Origin: Pholiota molesta
Taxonomy: Eukaryota > Basidiomycota > Agaricomycetes > Agaricales > Strophariaceae
Length of the DNA stretch: 64,000 nucleotides
Direction of reading: 5' to 3'
Assembly (NCBI GenBank): GCA_014925825.1
Contig: JACGCK010000086.1
Location: forward strand, 1-64,000
Part shown: in pieces, positions 37,764-50,195 of the stretch
Position numbering within the stretch: position 1 is the stretch's first letter
How the letters are laid out: each line of letters starts with the position of its first letter
The notes under the pieces: generated by a model
What the model saw: only the letters and a program-made list of their open reading frames with translations
Database searches by the model: none
Told to the model about the DNA's origin: nothing
Made by a program: the position numbers and the translations under genes

Positions 37764-38802
37764 GTCAAGTTAAAAGTACAGGTGAAGACGATGGTGCTCT
37801 ACATCAGAGTAAGGACATGAGCCTTTTATAGGCGGAGATCGACCAGGGAAATATGTGAATATGATTGGGATATGATCATCTCGACGAAGGGAGGAAACCG
37901 GATTTTATCCGCCAAAAAATTACGGAGAAACGAGAAGACAACAGAAGGAGAGCAAGCCCCATAACATTCGCAAAAGGCGCACAAGACGAAGAATCGCACC
38001 AGCATCTATGTCACGGGCACCCTTCACCAGATAGTCTTGGCGTTGAAGAATAAACTCCGGATCTTCGAAATACAAGACACTCTATTGCGTTGTGAATAAG
38101 GAAGAATAGACATCCGTCCCAGAAGCGATGTCAGAGAACTTGAAGGAGGTAAAACAGACTTTAAACAGAGTATGAATCGTCTTGGCGGGTCATTATCGTA
38201 TCTATTTATGATAAGTTTCGCCGGGAACTATTCAGGCGATTCATAGGCTCAGAAACCAGAGAATTTTAGGATAGAGATGTAGCTCTAAAAGTTACTATTA
38301 GACTTCGTGAAGAGAATAGCTCGTCGATCGTTCACATACACTGCCAGCGAAGATTGGAGTCAAAAACCCCAAGCTAAATTCCACAACACATGCAAGAACA
38401 GACTCGCTTGGAATCAGCATTCTAATGCAGCCAAGCACATTGCCAGAGTATATATCGCGAGCTACAGATAGAAAGGAGCGAACACGATCGAGCGGAGTAG
38501 ATGGTTTATTCAGGGATTCTGGCTGATCAACTGCTCAGGACTCGGAATTCCAAAGATGGAAGATGGGTGTGGTACCCATTCTTATGTGTGAGTGAGAGAA
38601 GCAGAATCGGATGGATTGGTAGTGACAGTGAGAGCTAGCTATGCTGGCAGCCTGGCACTTGGCCAGCGAGTCGCGACCGCTTGAGCCTTGCTTGTGATGA
38701 CAACCTCACGCAGAGATCCGACGCAGAGCCACCCATTCAGGTTTTGTTTGGCAACTGCATCGAGACCAAACACATCACTCGTCGTTTGAGGCCCACGGCC
38801 GG
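37764..38802. other. intergenic, divergent promoters of AA9 and the membrane protein
   Basis: No gene seen. It contains a TATA box for the AA9 gene near its left end. Confidence 0.6.
37822..37830 (-). promoter_or_regulatory. TATA box of the AA9 gene
   Basis: The minus strand reads TATAAAAGG about 60 nt before the start codon, consistent with an inducible secreted-enzyme gene. Confidence 0.6.
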
Positions 38803-40796
38803 ATGTTGATCCCAAACTTGCTAATGCACAACGCTGCGGAGCCAGGCGACCGGCCAGCACATGTCGACAAAGGCAAACGACGAGCACAAGAACCTACAGA
38901 GATCACCCCTCTTCTAGGTTCGACCTCAGTTATCGTCGATGAGGCCATTGTATCCCCAAACTCACGTCGAAGTCTCCGCGCAACCTTAACCGCTGTCTTT
39001 CTTGTTTCTCTGTCCATTTGCATCGTTCTATTCACCATAATAGCTCTACTGGCATGGTCTTATGCGTCTAGGGCTTCTGATTTGACACCAGAGGGCGTAC
39101 TGAAGAACGACCTGGTGTTTGCAGGGCCTGACCGGGTCGACGTCCTCAACGTGACGGAAGAAGGTGTATGGCTAAATGTGAGAGGGCGCGTAGGCATAGA
39201 TGCAGGACGGGCGATAGATGTTAATACCGACCCAGGAGATGGACCTTTCCGTGATATCTGGAAGGCAATTGGGCGGTGGAGCGTGCGCACGTTGGACCGG
39301 GTCTCGGTGAACATGTCGACCATTACCATCACCCCAGAATACGATCCTTCAGTGGCTCTAGTCTCTCTCGACATCTTACCCATTGAACTACCGCTATCCG
39401 TTGACCCACCGTCGGATTTGTCTTGGCTAACAGCCGTGTCAACACCGGTCTATTTTCGACTTACTTCGAACCGCACAGAAGTACTCCAATTTCTAAAGGA
39501 AAGTTGGCACACTGGCAAGATTTCTGTACGCGCAGACGTCGCACATGCGAATGTTCGTGGAGGAGGTTTGAATTCGACTTCTTGGCGGACTAACCTTTAC
39601 GCCAAGCTGTCTGATATCCGCACTGCAATACAAATGAAAGGTAAGTCCAAACCTTTGAGTTCTTACTATGACCTGACGCACTGTAGTACCATTAATACCG
39701 GGTCTTCCCCATCCCGGAAAAAACCTCCCCTTTCCGTCACTGTCCAGCTTGATTACCTTGATATCCTTCAACATGGCCTCAACACCAGAACGACTAAACA
39801 TAGATGCTACTGCGAGTATTCCCAACCCTGTACCAGCTTCGCTCTCCCTCTCTATGCCTTCTCTTCCGTTTCTTGTCTTTCTCCCTACCACACCTCCCAC
39901 CTTCCTCGCCTCCGTCACCAGTGCTCCGTTCACGCTCAGCCATCCAAATATCACGCTCTCACTCGGCGGTCACGTCCTACCCCTCTCCCAGTCTGCTTTT
40001 CCCTATCTGGCAGCCTTCCTCACGCGCTACCTCTCCGGCGAGCCCAACGACATTTCTATCTCCTCTCCTCTACTTCCAGGCTATGACATCAGCGCGGAGT
40101 TTCCGCCCCACACCCACGGCCCCAGATCCTGCGCGACGTCACAATCAAGGACATGAAAATTCGGCCCACGGGCACGGTCTTCCTCGCTAGCGGGATCGTC
40201 CAAGGCCGAATTGTGCTCCCGAAAGGGATGAACATCTCGCTCAATGTGTCGTATGTGCTCCCCGACGTGCTGGTCTTCGACGGGGAGGTCCCGTCTGTGC
40301 CGAGCCCGATTATGTGGAGGCACAGCACTTGGGGCACAAGGGCCACCACGGGTTAGCGCCCGACTTGCCTGAGGAGCCTTCTCTCCCTGATCCATTACCA
40401 GACCGCGCGTTTGCGCATATCCGCCCCGACGATTGGTTGCCTGCCGTCAGCGTGCTAACGGAACCCGAGGACGGGGTTGGCGCGGTATATGCCATTTCGG
40501 CAAAGGTGGTCGACGTGCCGCTGGAAGTACTACCTGGAAGGCAGAAGGAGTTTAGCAATTTTGTGGGCAAGGTGTGTGATTTCTACTTTCTTACCTTCGT
40601 GATATTCATTTGGAGTCCATTGTTTATGTAGGTGATTTTTGGTCCTGAAGGAGCGAATGCAGGCATTCAGGGATCGGCGGCAGTTGCTGTCGCCGTCGAG
40701 GGGCTGCCTCTAAATGCTCCTGGCCGCAAGACTAACGAAATCGTGCTCGCAGGCCTCCCTTTCCAAGGCAGTGTGCATATCAAAAACCGACGGTGA
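38803..40796 (+). CDS. single-pass membrane protein, DUF3712-like, with two likely frameshifts
   Basis: The N-terminus has a dileucine-type sorting motif (TEITPLLGS) before one strong membrane segment (VFLVSLSICIVLFTIIALLA). A long luminal region follows, made of repeated beta-rich units with many N-glycosylation sites (NVT, NMS, NRT, NST, NIT). This architecture suggests a vacuolar or secretory-pathway protein of the DUF3712/AsmA-like fungal group. I hold that assignment loosely. Exon 1 is 38803-39640; exon 2 starts at 39687; the last exon begins VIFGPEGANAGIQGSAA after an intron near 40572-40631. The frame breaks near the C-run at 40106-40109 (PHPRPQILRDVTIKDMKI continues in another frame) and again near 40281-40315. 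Each break is repaired by one extra base. Confidence 0.75.
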
Positions 40797-41145
40797 GCTG
40801 GACCTCTTCCCTGAACTCAACGCCGGAGGAATCGCTTTCGCCGTTTGTTTTTGTAAATTCTATTTTCTAGCATGTGCTTTTGTGACCTCATCTACGCATT
40901 TATACGACTGTTACGCATTTGATTCTTTATTCTTATTGTACATCACGCCTTCTTGGGACTCTGTAGTTACAAATTTTGCTTTGATTTTCCTAACACATCC
41001 CTCCTTCGCTTTCTGTTTGCCTTTCCCTACATTGCATGTACTCTAACTTCATTGGTCCGTCATCGCCAGCACGTCGTAGATGGATCACTTACCTAGCACA
41101 ACCAAGAGGTGGATCGGCTTTCGCATGCATACCACGCGCTTACAC
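40797..41145. other. intergenic between convergent 3' ends
   Basis: This T-rich stretch of 349 nt contains the 3' flanks of both neighbours. No gene seen. Confidence 0.6.
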
Positions 41146-42805
41146 CTAGTTGTAATGCTTAACAACCACGCCGTTGATGATCTCTTCCTCTACACCCTTC
41201 TCTGTCGGCTTGAGGTCGCTTTGGCCATAAGCCGCCGTCCGTCCTTTTCTCCATTCTTCCATCGTCGGGGTTCGGCTCCGTCGAAGGACTTTGTCAGTCC
41301 TTCACGCTGAAGCACAGGGCTTTCGAGGAGGGGTGCTAATTTGACGTTGTCATCGGTCATAGCGAAGTAGAATACGCCTAGACGGGTATATTGTTGTTGA
41401 TCTGGAGGTGGTTGAATGACTCTGGGGGAGATTGAGTAGGGATAAGTCAGAGAGTAGTGTATAACCTTGCGTGTATTGGTTTACCTGTGGATAGTTGCAC
41501 GATAGAAACCCCCAGACAAAAATTCAAGAGCGTCGCCTGCGTTGATCACCTTCTCCGCGTTAGCATTGACAGGTATACTATATTCCATTACCAATAGCTC
41601 GTACCAGAGCGTTCTCGATATGTTTGACCCACTTCCACGTTCCCGCCTTTGTCAAAATTTGGAGAGCCGCAACGGGTTGGCTGTACAAGATCGTGATTGT
41701 TCCAAAATCTGGTAAAGTTATTCAGGAGGATCTTTGGCGACAGGACATGAAGAAAGAGTCTCACCGGTATGGCCTTTGAGCCAAACGCTGTTTGTTTTGG
41801 CTTCATCTTCTTTGGATCGAGGGTAACTTCAGGCATACAGTATAAGACGTAGCGCCCTTGACAATGTTGACATCACTTACTATTTCATGAAGCGCACTAG
41901 GAGCTGATCAGAACGCGCTTTAGGACTCTTGGAAATAGAACTGCGTACCATAAGTTTCTCCAACAGCGGAGTAATTGTGCAAGTTTACCAGCGTCTCTTC
42001 TGGAAGCTCCAGTCCGAGCGCGAGAAGTCTGCCTCAACAAATTTGAACTGCATTACAAGCGCGATATGAACAGGTTACGAACCTGAGAATCGGGTGTAGT
42101 ACTTCTTCATGATTATGACGAGCAAACGCTTCTATCTCGGGAAGGAAAGGTCTCAGCACCTCTGGGTGTTGTCGCTTAGTGACATCGCGATTGACTGTAG
42201 AATTGAAGTGAGTGATATATTTTTGCAAAAGCGACAGCGTGCCTCACTATTGTAGTGTTCCAGTTGGTCGCGAACTCCATTGGCAATGTGCTGCTCGGTT
42301 TGTATTATGGCCACGGACACTAATTCGGACATAAACCGTGGACATACCCAATATTGGCGAAGTTTGTAGCCCTGGTATGATCCAGTCTTCTTCATTGTAC
42401 CTTCATAAATTTGTTTTTCTGTCTCGTTTACTCGCGCGAAGGGTATGTCGGCAATATCGAATGCCCTTTTCGTCTGTCGACCGGAAGTACAATGTCAATT
42501 CGTACACAACCATAGCAATATATATATATCTTCTCACCTGTTCAGGCTTATACCCGTGATTTATCACATAGAAAAAGCCGTGGTTCGACATCGCATCTCG
42601 GGCCTGCGCGGCCAAAGCTACACGGCCTTCTGGTGTACCAACCCCAGCCAAGTCTATGATGGGGAGGTCCGCATATTCCACTATATACCCAAGTATTGAG
42701 ATCGCAGATACTTGTCACTTACTTGAAAGACAAAAACTCACAATCGGCCTGGGTTATTGGCGCAGGAATGTAGTGTGGCGTTTCGGGTTGCACGAGTCCT
42801 GGCAT
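41146..42805 (-). CDS. 2-oxoglutarate/Fe(II)-dependent dioxygenase, isopenicillin N synthase-like
   Basis: This is a non-heme iron oxygenase of the isopenicillin N synthase/flavonol synthase fold; the substrate is unknown. It starts at 42805 with MPGLVQPETPHYIPAPITQA. DLPIIDLAGVG and SNHGFFYVINHGY form the N-terminal DIOX_N domain. The iron site is GHTDFGTITIL (His-x-Asp, across an intron) and ATIHRVIQPP (distal His). The Arg for 2-oxoglutarate is in YTRLGVFYF. About nine introns splice cleanly. One break lies at the G-run 41267-41270 (plus strand): the frame of LTKSFDGAE must shift to reach PTMEEWRKGRTAAYG and the natural end VVVKHYN. One extra base restores it. Such enzymes are often catabolic or biosynthetic, but no cluster surrounds this one. 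Confidence 0.88.
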
Positions 42806-43101
42806 GGTGAGGGCGAAAGCAAATGGTGGGTAAGTATCTACTATTTACGATCCCAACTGTGGGATTTGTTTATATGAAGGCAGGCGTATATTGGAATTTT
42901 GATCAGGTGGACGCGCACCTTCTGTCGCAATTGGGACGACGAAATGACGCAATCCAGAGCCTATCAGAAACTACATATAGCAGCTTCAGATTTCAAAATT
43001 CAAGGGCTCGTGGTGCTGGGATCGGCGTAGATATGCTACTAGAGGTGCGGAAGCAGTGCCAGTTGTCGATTAGATAGGAGCTAATTAGAGACCAAAACGA
43101 G

Positions 43102-43133
43102 ACGCGCACGCAACGCGCACGCAACGCGCACGA
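43102..43133. repeat. 11-bp tandem repeat, three units
   Basis: The unit ACGCGCACGCA occurs almost three times in a row. It is too short and too few to be a CRISPR array, and it is alternating purine-pyrimidine, so it may form unusual DNA structure. Confidence 0.8.
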
Positions 43134-43803
43134 CGATCATTTCCCTCATGATCACACACACTATAGCGCCCAACTGAGCGCTCCGACAACACAAGTGTGC
43201 AGATATAACTTTATTTATTATTTCATATCACACTTGAATGCATTCCATTCCGAACTCGCATAATTAGATTTGCAATCCCATTCCTCGGCTTTGAGAGCGT
43301 ATCGATATCCATGCATTAAACGCCCAATGTACATAATTTCATGAGAGATTCATGTCACGCCGCTGCTCACGGATTATTTAATAAAAACGTTGTAATTATC
43401 CGAGAGTCGTTGGACGGGCTAGACACTAGTCGGGGCATAGCTGCTACGATTTCGTGATGCACCGCACAATAAAATGTAGGGAGTTTAGCTGTCTCTTGTC
43501 AATGAGCGTCAAGAAAGCGGCATAATTCAACAATAGGATCGCCTACGACGTCTACAATTTTGTGAATCATATAGTGCCAAGCATATTTAGACCCAGAAGT
43601 AGTTCAGGGACATGCTCAATAGTAGGAAGAAAATTGGTCTTACTCACGAACGACAAGTAACATCGTCTTGGTACAAGGGTATTATTAGCTCTTGAAGTTG
43701 AACGACTTGATTTTGATGGAGCCTTTGATAATGCCGCCTTGACGTCCTTTCCTCCATTAAATTTTGAGACGCTTCAGGAGCATCTGGGCCTGAGATGGAG
43801 GGA

Positions 43804-43811
43804 TATAAAGG
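43804..43811 (+). promoter_or_regulatory. TATA box of the WSC gene
   Basis: TATAAAGG lies 57 nt before the start codon at 43868. Confidence 0.55.
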
Positions 43812-43867
43812 CAGCCTAATATAACGACCTGCTTTTCTTTAGATTCTGCTTAAAGTCTAATCAGAAT

Positions 43868-45762
43868 ATGACAATGCTTTCTCGTGCTCTTCATAAATTT
43901 CTGCTTGCTATTATCAGCACTGCGATTGTACGTCACCTTTTTTAATCAAATTCGGAGTAATAGTAAAGTTATGGTCGTTCTATTTAACTTAGCTTTGCAC
44001 GGATGCCTCTCCCATGCTAGATGCACGCCAAACGGCAGGCTGGACTAGCATTGGATGTTATTCGTAAGTTGTCTACTACAACCAACAAATAAAATATCTA
44101 ACAAACCATTTATAAATGCAGCGACACTGCGTCCAGTCGTACCTTGAAGATTGCCTCATTTACCTCTGTCGACGCAATGACCATTGAAGCTTGTACTGCT
44201 TTCTGCACACCGGCAGGGTATACATTTTCTGGTGTTGAATTCGGAAGGGTGCGTCTTCACCATCACCGTAATATTCATAGCTAAAAGACAATCGATCGAC
44301 GCTCACCCAATACCACAAACCCCAGGAGTGCTGTGAGTCCTCTTTATTTGCTATCACACAGGCAAATTTTCTAATGAATGAGTCCTAGATTGCGACAATG
44401 TTATAGAATCTCCCGGAGTGATTACTACTGATGGCGGCTGTAACATGGCTTGTACCGGAAATGCTGCAGAAATATGCGGCGGCGCTGATAGAATTAACAT
44501 TTTCCAAAGGTCAATACTCAGTGCTGCGCTCAACGGATATTTTTTGGCGGTTTTGACTGAGTGCCTTACTGTTTTCTCTAGCTCGGCTAGTCCTCTCCCT
44601 CCTCCTCCGCCTACTACTACGACGACGGCGACTCCCCCGCCAGCCACTCCTACCATCAAGAACACGGCAGGAACTTTTGAGTATAAAGGCTGCTTCCTGT
44701 ACGTCCTTTTCACATGCTTGTCGGATTTTTATTTTGACTTTCCGCTCCTTGTGCAGAGATGTCGTCAACACGAACCAACGCACTCTCGCACATGGAGTAA
44801 CAGTTTCTGGTGGCGTTAACGTCGAAGGTTGCACTGCTGCTTGCAAAGCAGCTGGATTCCCTTTAGCTGGGCTCGAATTCGGGCAAGAATGCTGTGAGTA
44901 ACAAAGTCTAACAAATTGCCAATCTTTTAATTTGGTACCTCATCGGATATCTGCTCTAATAGGGTGTGATACATACATGGAGCTGGTCAATGTCACTCCC
45001 GACACAGACTGCAGCAAGCCCTGCCAAGCGGATGCCACTGAACTCTGTGGCAATGGCAATCGCCTTGCAGTATATCAAGACACGACTGCCACTCTTCCCG
45101 ATCCTCAACAGTGTTTGCCTAACTTTGCAATTCTGCATCATTTCAATCTTCAGGCTGTTCCATCTCCTGGCGGAGGCACCCCAGTACCTCTTGGTGGACT
45201 TAAGGTTGCGACAACATTGCAAAATGGGATTGCCATCAACTGGTACCTCCTTTCTGTATGTATACCTCGCCATGGCTTCTCCCGGATTTTTACTAATTTT
45301 CTGTCTCTTTCTTTTAGAAGGATAATGGCACCGGCTTTACGAACGATGACTTGTTTTTGGGTACGACTGGTAATCCAAGCGTCAATTTATTCTGGTTAGA
45401 CCACGTCCTGGGAGCAAGTCTCTCTCCCAGTGTTGGAGGCGCTCAGATATTCGCAGAATCAAACACGATAGCTTTCACTCCCTACAACCAATATTGTCCC
45501 AAGGTCAGTGCGAACACAAGACTGAATATCCGTCTCTGATCTAACTACTATCCCACTGTCTCTTCAGCCCAACCCTCAAAGCCTGTTCGGCCCTTTCATT
45601 GGACCAGCAGTCCTTTCTGTCAATGGGCACATCGACGAGTGGGCTTTATGTCCGAATATTACCGCAGGAGGCGATCGCGTTGATCTCGTCTTCTCGCCGA
45701 TTGCGACCAGTCCCCATTACACGCTCTCTGCATGCCAGAGCGTCATTGTCCAAATGCACTGA
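43868..45762 (+). CDS. secreted protein with two WSC domains
   Basis: A signal peptide (MTMLSRALHKFLLAIISTAI) is followed by two WSC domains, carbohydrate-binding modules found in wall sensors and fungal glucan-binding enzymes. WSC1 runs from GWTSIGCYSD through EACTAFCTPAGYTFSGVEFG and CDNVIE to CTGNAAEICGGADRINI. A Pro/Thr linker follows (PPPPPTTTTTATPPPATP). WSC2 runs from TFEYKGCFLRDVV through CTAACKAAGFPLAGLEFGQE to CQADATELCGNGNRLAVYQ. The C-terminal ~190 residues look like a beta-sandwich (GLKVATTLQNG, then WLDHVLGASLSPSVGG) that I cannot name. About eight introns interrupt the gene. There is no C-terminal membrane helix or GPI signal, so it is probably free or wall-bound. Confidence 0.88.
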
Positions 45763-46650
45763 TGCTAGCCGATTTTTCGTATAAATTGTCTCGACTGTAC
45801 TTTGAACTTTCTTGATGCCGAAGTTTGGACTTACATACTACTTACAGGTTTAACCCATGTACGTTTGATGGCAATACTAAACAAGTAGGAATTACTTCTT
45901 ATGGACACAGTGCAATTGAGAAAATATTCTAACTTGATGGTATGGCTGAATAAAAAGAAGGTCAATGGAGGAGCAAAGACCGTTGATACTTATTGATCTC
46001 TACTCAATATCAATATCCGCCCACTTATACACGGCTGTCAATCTTTCATTAGCGCCAAGTCTTTATCAAACTGTCCAACTGTCGATATTCTTCCCCAGCG
46101 AGTCAGCGGAATTGATGAGCAACCGAGACGCAACAGTGATCTTACTAAACCTAGATCTCCGTGGTGTCCCCAGTTGAAGGATCAAAAATGCATTTGAAGG
46201 TGTAACTGAGTGAGCTGGACTAACACTCTGACCGATCTTCGCATTGTGTTGTTCAAAGACCATGGCGGTGAATATTCTCCCGTGCGTCACGGCGGCGATG
46301 AGTTGGCTGAGACTTACGCGCTCTCATATTGTCTTCGGACAGTGACTCACTGGTGCCCCGGTTTCTGATGGATATTCCAACAAGATATCGCAAACCTTCA
46401 TAAGTCGATCGCTAGTTGTGGAACGCCGTTCCACGATTGATCGTTTGGTACGACTGTCACCATGTAAATGAATACACTGGAACCTTCGCTACAAATGGAG
46501 ATTGCAATGCGCCAGAATGCGCCTCGTAAAAGAAATGGAGCGGAAATCAATGGTGGCTCCGATACCTTTATCGTTTGCTTGTCGGGCCTTATTAAATTCA
46601 TGATCAGTTTAATCGAATGAGTTAAGGGAGCAAGATACCTACTTACGGCG
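45763..46650. other. intergenic between convergent 3' ends
   Basis: No gene seen. It is AT-rich, with only short frames on both strands. Confidence 0.55.
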
Positions 46651-47389
46651 CTAAATTGGCCTTGCACCAACGGACAAGGTGCCGGCCTTCGTGGCTTCGA
46701 CCGCTGGCAAGTTGTCCATAAGTTCGATCCACCTCTTTAATCTATCGCCAACTAGTCCCCATTCGGGAACCGTTCTGAGGTCTGCGAGGATGGGAAACAG
46801 AAAGAAGTCAGCCCAAGTCGGATGATCCCCGAAGGCAAAGGCTTCGGATGCCATTAGCGATTCGGCAACAGCCAAGTAGCGCTGAAGCTCTACCACGCCG
46901 TCCTTGATCTGTTCTCGTATTTCGGCGTCGGATAATAAACCTTCGTCGAGCGCCTTGATGCGCGGTTTCACTACCATCCCTTCAACGATGGGAAATCCTT
47001 GTAATGGATAGATAAGTATCATGCCACTTGGTATGCGAGTAAAGCTCACCGAAAGAGGCCGCAAGGCTAACAAATTCCCACATCTTCTCCTCTATTACAA
47101 CATGCGAGCCAGGCTGAGCCTGCAACGATGGTTCTGGTGCAATCCTGTCGATGAACCGAACGATTGCCTGACTCTCTCGCAGCTTCAAATCAGCTTTCTT
47201 GCCATCGATGTCATGAATTACAAGAGTCGGAAGATAGGCAAAAGGATGATGGGCCCGCGCGATATCTGTTTGTGCCCTCGTCGCAATCTGCTTGAATTTC
47301 AGACCTTTGTATTGCAGACCCAGTGCAATGGTTCGAGTGAAGGTCGAGAACGGAGTTCCGATGAGAGTGCAGGGCGTTTCTTCCGACAT
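46651..47389 (-). CDS. glutathione S-transferase
   Basis: Two exons (47389-47050 and 46997-46651) code 228 residues, a normal GST length. The thioredoxin-like N-domain starts MSEETPCTLIGTPFSTFTRT; the Ser/Thr-rich GTPFSTFTR turn is where the catalytic residue sits. YLPTLVIHD carries the cis-proline and LRESQAIVRFID the glutathione gamma-glutamyl contact. The helical C-domain includes FAFGDHPTWADFFLFPILAD with the conserved N-capping aspartate. It conjugates or reduces electrophiles. It belongs to a common Agaricomycete class I cannot name exactly. It reads divergently from the Sfm1 gene. Confidence 0.92.
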
Positions 47390-47817
47390 TGTATATGGTT
47401 GTGTTTTCGGTGAAGAGGACCTTCGAAATCGCTTTCAAGCCATCCAAAAATACGGACCGGGTGTGTTCTTTATCCCAACTGCGCGACTTACACATCATCA
47501 TGGTCGTGTGTGTTCAAAAATGTTCACGAGACCTGCTACATATAACCAGATGTGAGTTCGCTGATAAAGCAGTCCCAAGGCAGTCAGGAGAGAAAGTCTG
47601 TTCTTCAAAATCACCGAACATCGAGGAGGAATATATACAGCAGAGCAACAGCAGCCTGAGAGGTACGAGGAGAGCCAAGACGGGATGCGCTGACGACAAG
47701 TCAATCGGTCCGCTGAGTTTGAATAAAAAGATACCCAATCATTTCTTCTGGCTCTCGTTCAAGTTCAAATCCTCATTTACGCTGATCGTCGAACCGGAGT
47801 CTATAGATCGTCAAAAA
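47390..47817. other. shared promoter region of GST and Sfm1
   Basis: The two genes start 428 nt apart on opposite strands. A TATA-like stretch (GAATATATAC) lies at about 47630-47640. The open frame crossing it on the plus strand (47389-47967) is a shadow. Confidence 0.5.
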
Positions 47818-48826
47818 ATGGCTTTCTCTTATGTTATCGGCAAGTCTGTAACGATGCAGCTAATTTCATCTTCTCATGCAAGGAATATTAATACAGAACA
47901 CATGGAAGAAGATGAAGAAACCACAAAAGCCATTCCACCTTGGGTCGAGTTAGAGTACGCGGTATAGTCGCCCTACTTGTCCGATTTCAAGGAGCGCAAA
48001 CTGATTCATGTTATTAGCATATGCGCATGCTAGCCGGACCAGATGCCCACGTCCAATTCACTTCCCTATCCCAATCCTCATGCGATTTCATAAATTCATC
48101 ATTCGGCGCGACATCGAGCAATGAATCGCTTTCAAAATTCTCGTGTCATCGCGAGGGGATCATGGATCTGATGAAACAGGCGGGCATCCCACTTGAGAAA
48201 GTGTGCCTTCTCGACCCCAAAGCCGAGAAGGAGCTCGCACCAGAAGATGGCGACGGGCGGTTTGAGTGGTTGTTGTTCGGGGTATGTGGTTTCCAAGCTA
48301 TCTTGAGGCACATCGTCTCCACGGATCAGGCTTATGTGTGAATAGGGCATCCTTGGTACGCGCTGATAGCCTGCTCTGTTTGAGATATGGTCCTGATCCT
48401 CTTCAAGGCGATGATCCTCCCCGGGACAGGACTTCAGAACTGAGGGTTCGCGGCTTCCCCACTCGCCATCTCGGACCCATCCAAATGACGACCGACACCG
48501 CTCTGGGGGTGACAAAATTGGTTGTGCACGACCACATCCCGCTGAACGATATTCCTTACCTTGTGAGTCCTTATACGAATCACGAATCATCTTTTTATAT
48601 ACACGGCTGACTCTGATTGACTAGGATCATCCCACTATCAAATTCAATGCGAAGGAATCTGTGGAAATGCCATTCAGTGCGTGTTTCTTCTTCAAATCTA
48701 TGTATCTCATCGTTTTTAACTAAAGAGTGACATACAGGATACATTGCCGATGGAGATGAACCACGCCTGCCACCAGGGATGAAAAAGCATCTTCATGAAG
48801 ACATGAACAAGTCGTTCGACTTCTGA
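47818..48826 (+). CDS. sfm1: SPOUT protein arginine methyltransferase, Sfm1 type
   Basis: Yeast Sfm1 methylates an arginine of ribosomal protein uS3. Seven exons total 657 nt, or 218 residues: 47818-47839, 47897-47961, 48018-48281, 48346-48355, 48408-48562, 48625-48676 and 48738-48826. Diagnostic segments are VIEHMEEDEE and PPWVELEYAHM at the N-terminus. The SPOUT knot is LLFGGILGDDPPRDRTSELR, followed by RHLGPIQMTTDTALGV and IPYLDHPTIKF. The first intron has a GC donor (G|GCAAGT) instead of GT, and only that choice yields the conserved glutamate of VIEHMEE. The fourth exon is just 10 nt. All joins keep the frame. Confidence 0.93.
47840..47896 (+). other. GC-AG intron in the Sfm1 gene
   Basis: The donor is G|GCAAGT and the acceptor ATACAG. 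GT donors nearby (GTCTGT, GTAACG) throw the rest of the protein out of frame. GC-AG introns are a known minority class (roughly one percent in fungi). Confidence 0.75.
48346..48355 (+). other. 10-nt micro-exon in the Sfm1 gene
   Basis: It lies between acceptor GAATAG and donor GTACGC and codes G-I-L-G of the knot loop GGILGDDPPR, which is conserved in this family. Confidence 0.8.
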
Positions 48827-50195
48827 AGACGAGGCATCTCCTCGTAATACCAAAAAAGACAATGTATTCATGGTTCTACATACCTCCTTTCATGCTGGAG
48901 TAATAAAAACAATCGAATTACACCAACTAATGACTAACTACAGTTTCGCCCCTCCCTCCGCTGTGGTAGTGAGCTCGGGCAGGCACCTGCGGGCTCGGCT
49001 AGATTGCACAGAGTAGATAGGATTAGACATGTAGGTAGACTAGGATTAGATAGGTAGATAGAGATCGGGCCGAGGTAGATAGGTAGAGCGGTCTAGGCCG
49101 TCGTGGCTGCGCGGGCCGAGCACAGCGCGACGCGTCAACGACGCGATCACACACAGAACAGACATCCTTGCTTGCCTCGACTCCACGACGTGCAGGCAGC
49201 GTGCCCCAGCCGAGCCAGAACGGGCTACTCCACCGCCGGTTTCTCTGACCTCACCGACTAATTTTAGCACCTATCTCACCATCCCTGTACCTGTTTCACT
49301 CGCAAGCTGGCAGCACCTGGCAGCGCTGTTATAGCGCGAGTGCTTAGCTATAATCATTATCACAATGAGGCCCCAGGCCTCATCAATGATCTTGCATGCC
49401 ACGGAAGACTTGGTCATGCACATGATGCTCATCGTCTGAAGTCACTTATTTGCCCCTCTAAAACCTTGCCTGACGCAAGTCCCGTCCCTACATAAATTCA
49501 GCGCATCTGTTCTACGCACACGTCTCTTTTGTGCCTGTCCATGACGTATCAATCGAAGAAGTCCGGCCGCACGACATAACTGTCGTTGCCTTTACCCATG
49601 GGTGGTACTTAGGAAGAGCAAGATCTAATCGAAATGGTACCCTTTGAGAACGTGCGTTGGTCTTCCCCAGTCGCGGAACGCACGCCGCAGGTGTAATGCA
49701 ACTTGCGACCCACAACTTACAAAGTAAATGAAGTTATGTACACTTCTATATCTACAACTCCAACGACTCGAAGTTAGAGTACAGGGAGACACTAGCAATA
49801 CAGGAGAGGTAGGAACGTAGGTGATCATGAAATAGATGTGTTGAGAACCAAAGATGCAAAAATGGAAATGTGAGTTAAGTAGTGTTCATCCAGAAGCCAA
49901 TGCAAGCAATAAATAATCAGTCTCGAAAGACCGACCATTTTCAAATAACAACAGGGAAGAAAATGTCTCAAAATAAGAATGCAACAAAATCAGGGGCCTA
50001 GAGGATATCCTCGAGGCTGACCTGACCACTCCAAATAAAATATTAATTCATACAACCGGCCAGAAAAAGGAAAATAGTCCAAATAATGAGAACAGAGCAA
50101 GGAATGGACGAACAATGTACAATAATAGAATACCGGACCAAGAATGAAGGTATATAATATGAACCTGAACTTAAACCTTGAATGCGTGAGTGTGG
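48827..50195. other. intergenic between convergent 3' ends
   Basis: No gene seen. A low-complexity run of TAGGTAGA-type repeats lies at about 49012-49090. Confidence 0.5.

Larger units (their letters stand above)
42806..43867. other. intergenic, divergent promoters
   Basis: No gene seen. It holds an 11-bp tandem repeat (43102-43133) and the TATA box of the WSC gene (43804). Confidence 0.6.

Noticed and set aside
43102..43133. possible CRISPR-like repeat
   Set aside because: Three contiguous 11-bp units without spacers in a eukaryotic genome; a simple tandem repeat.
47389..47967. 192-codon plus-strand frame
   Set aside because: Uses a non-ATG start, covers the GST/Sfm1 promoter and runs through the GC-AG intron and Sfm1 exon in the wrong frame.
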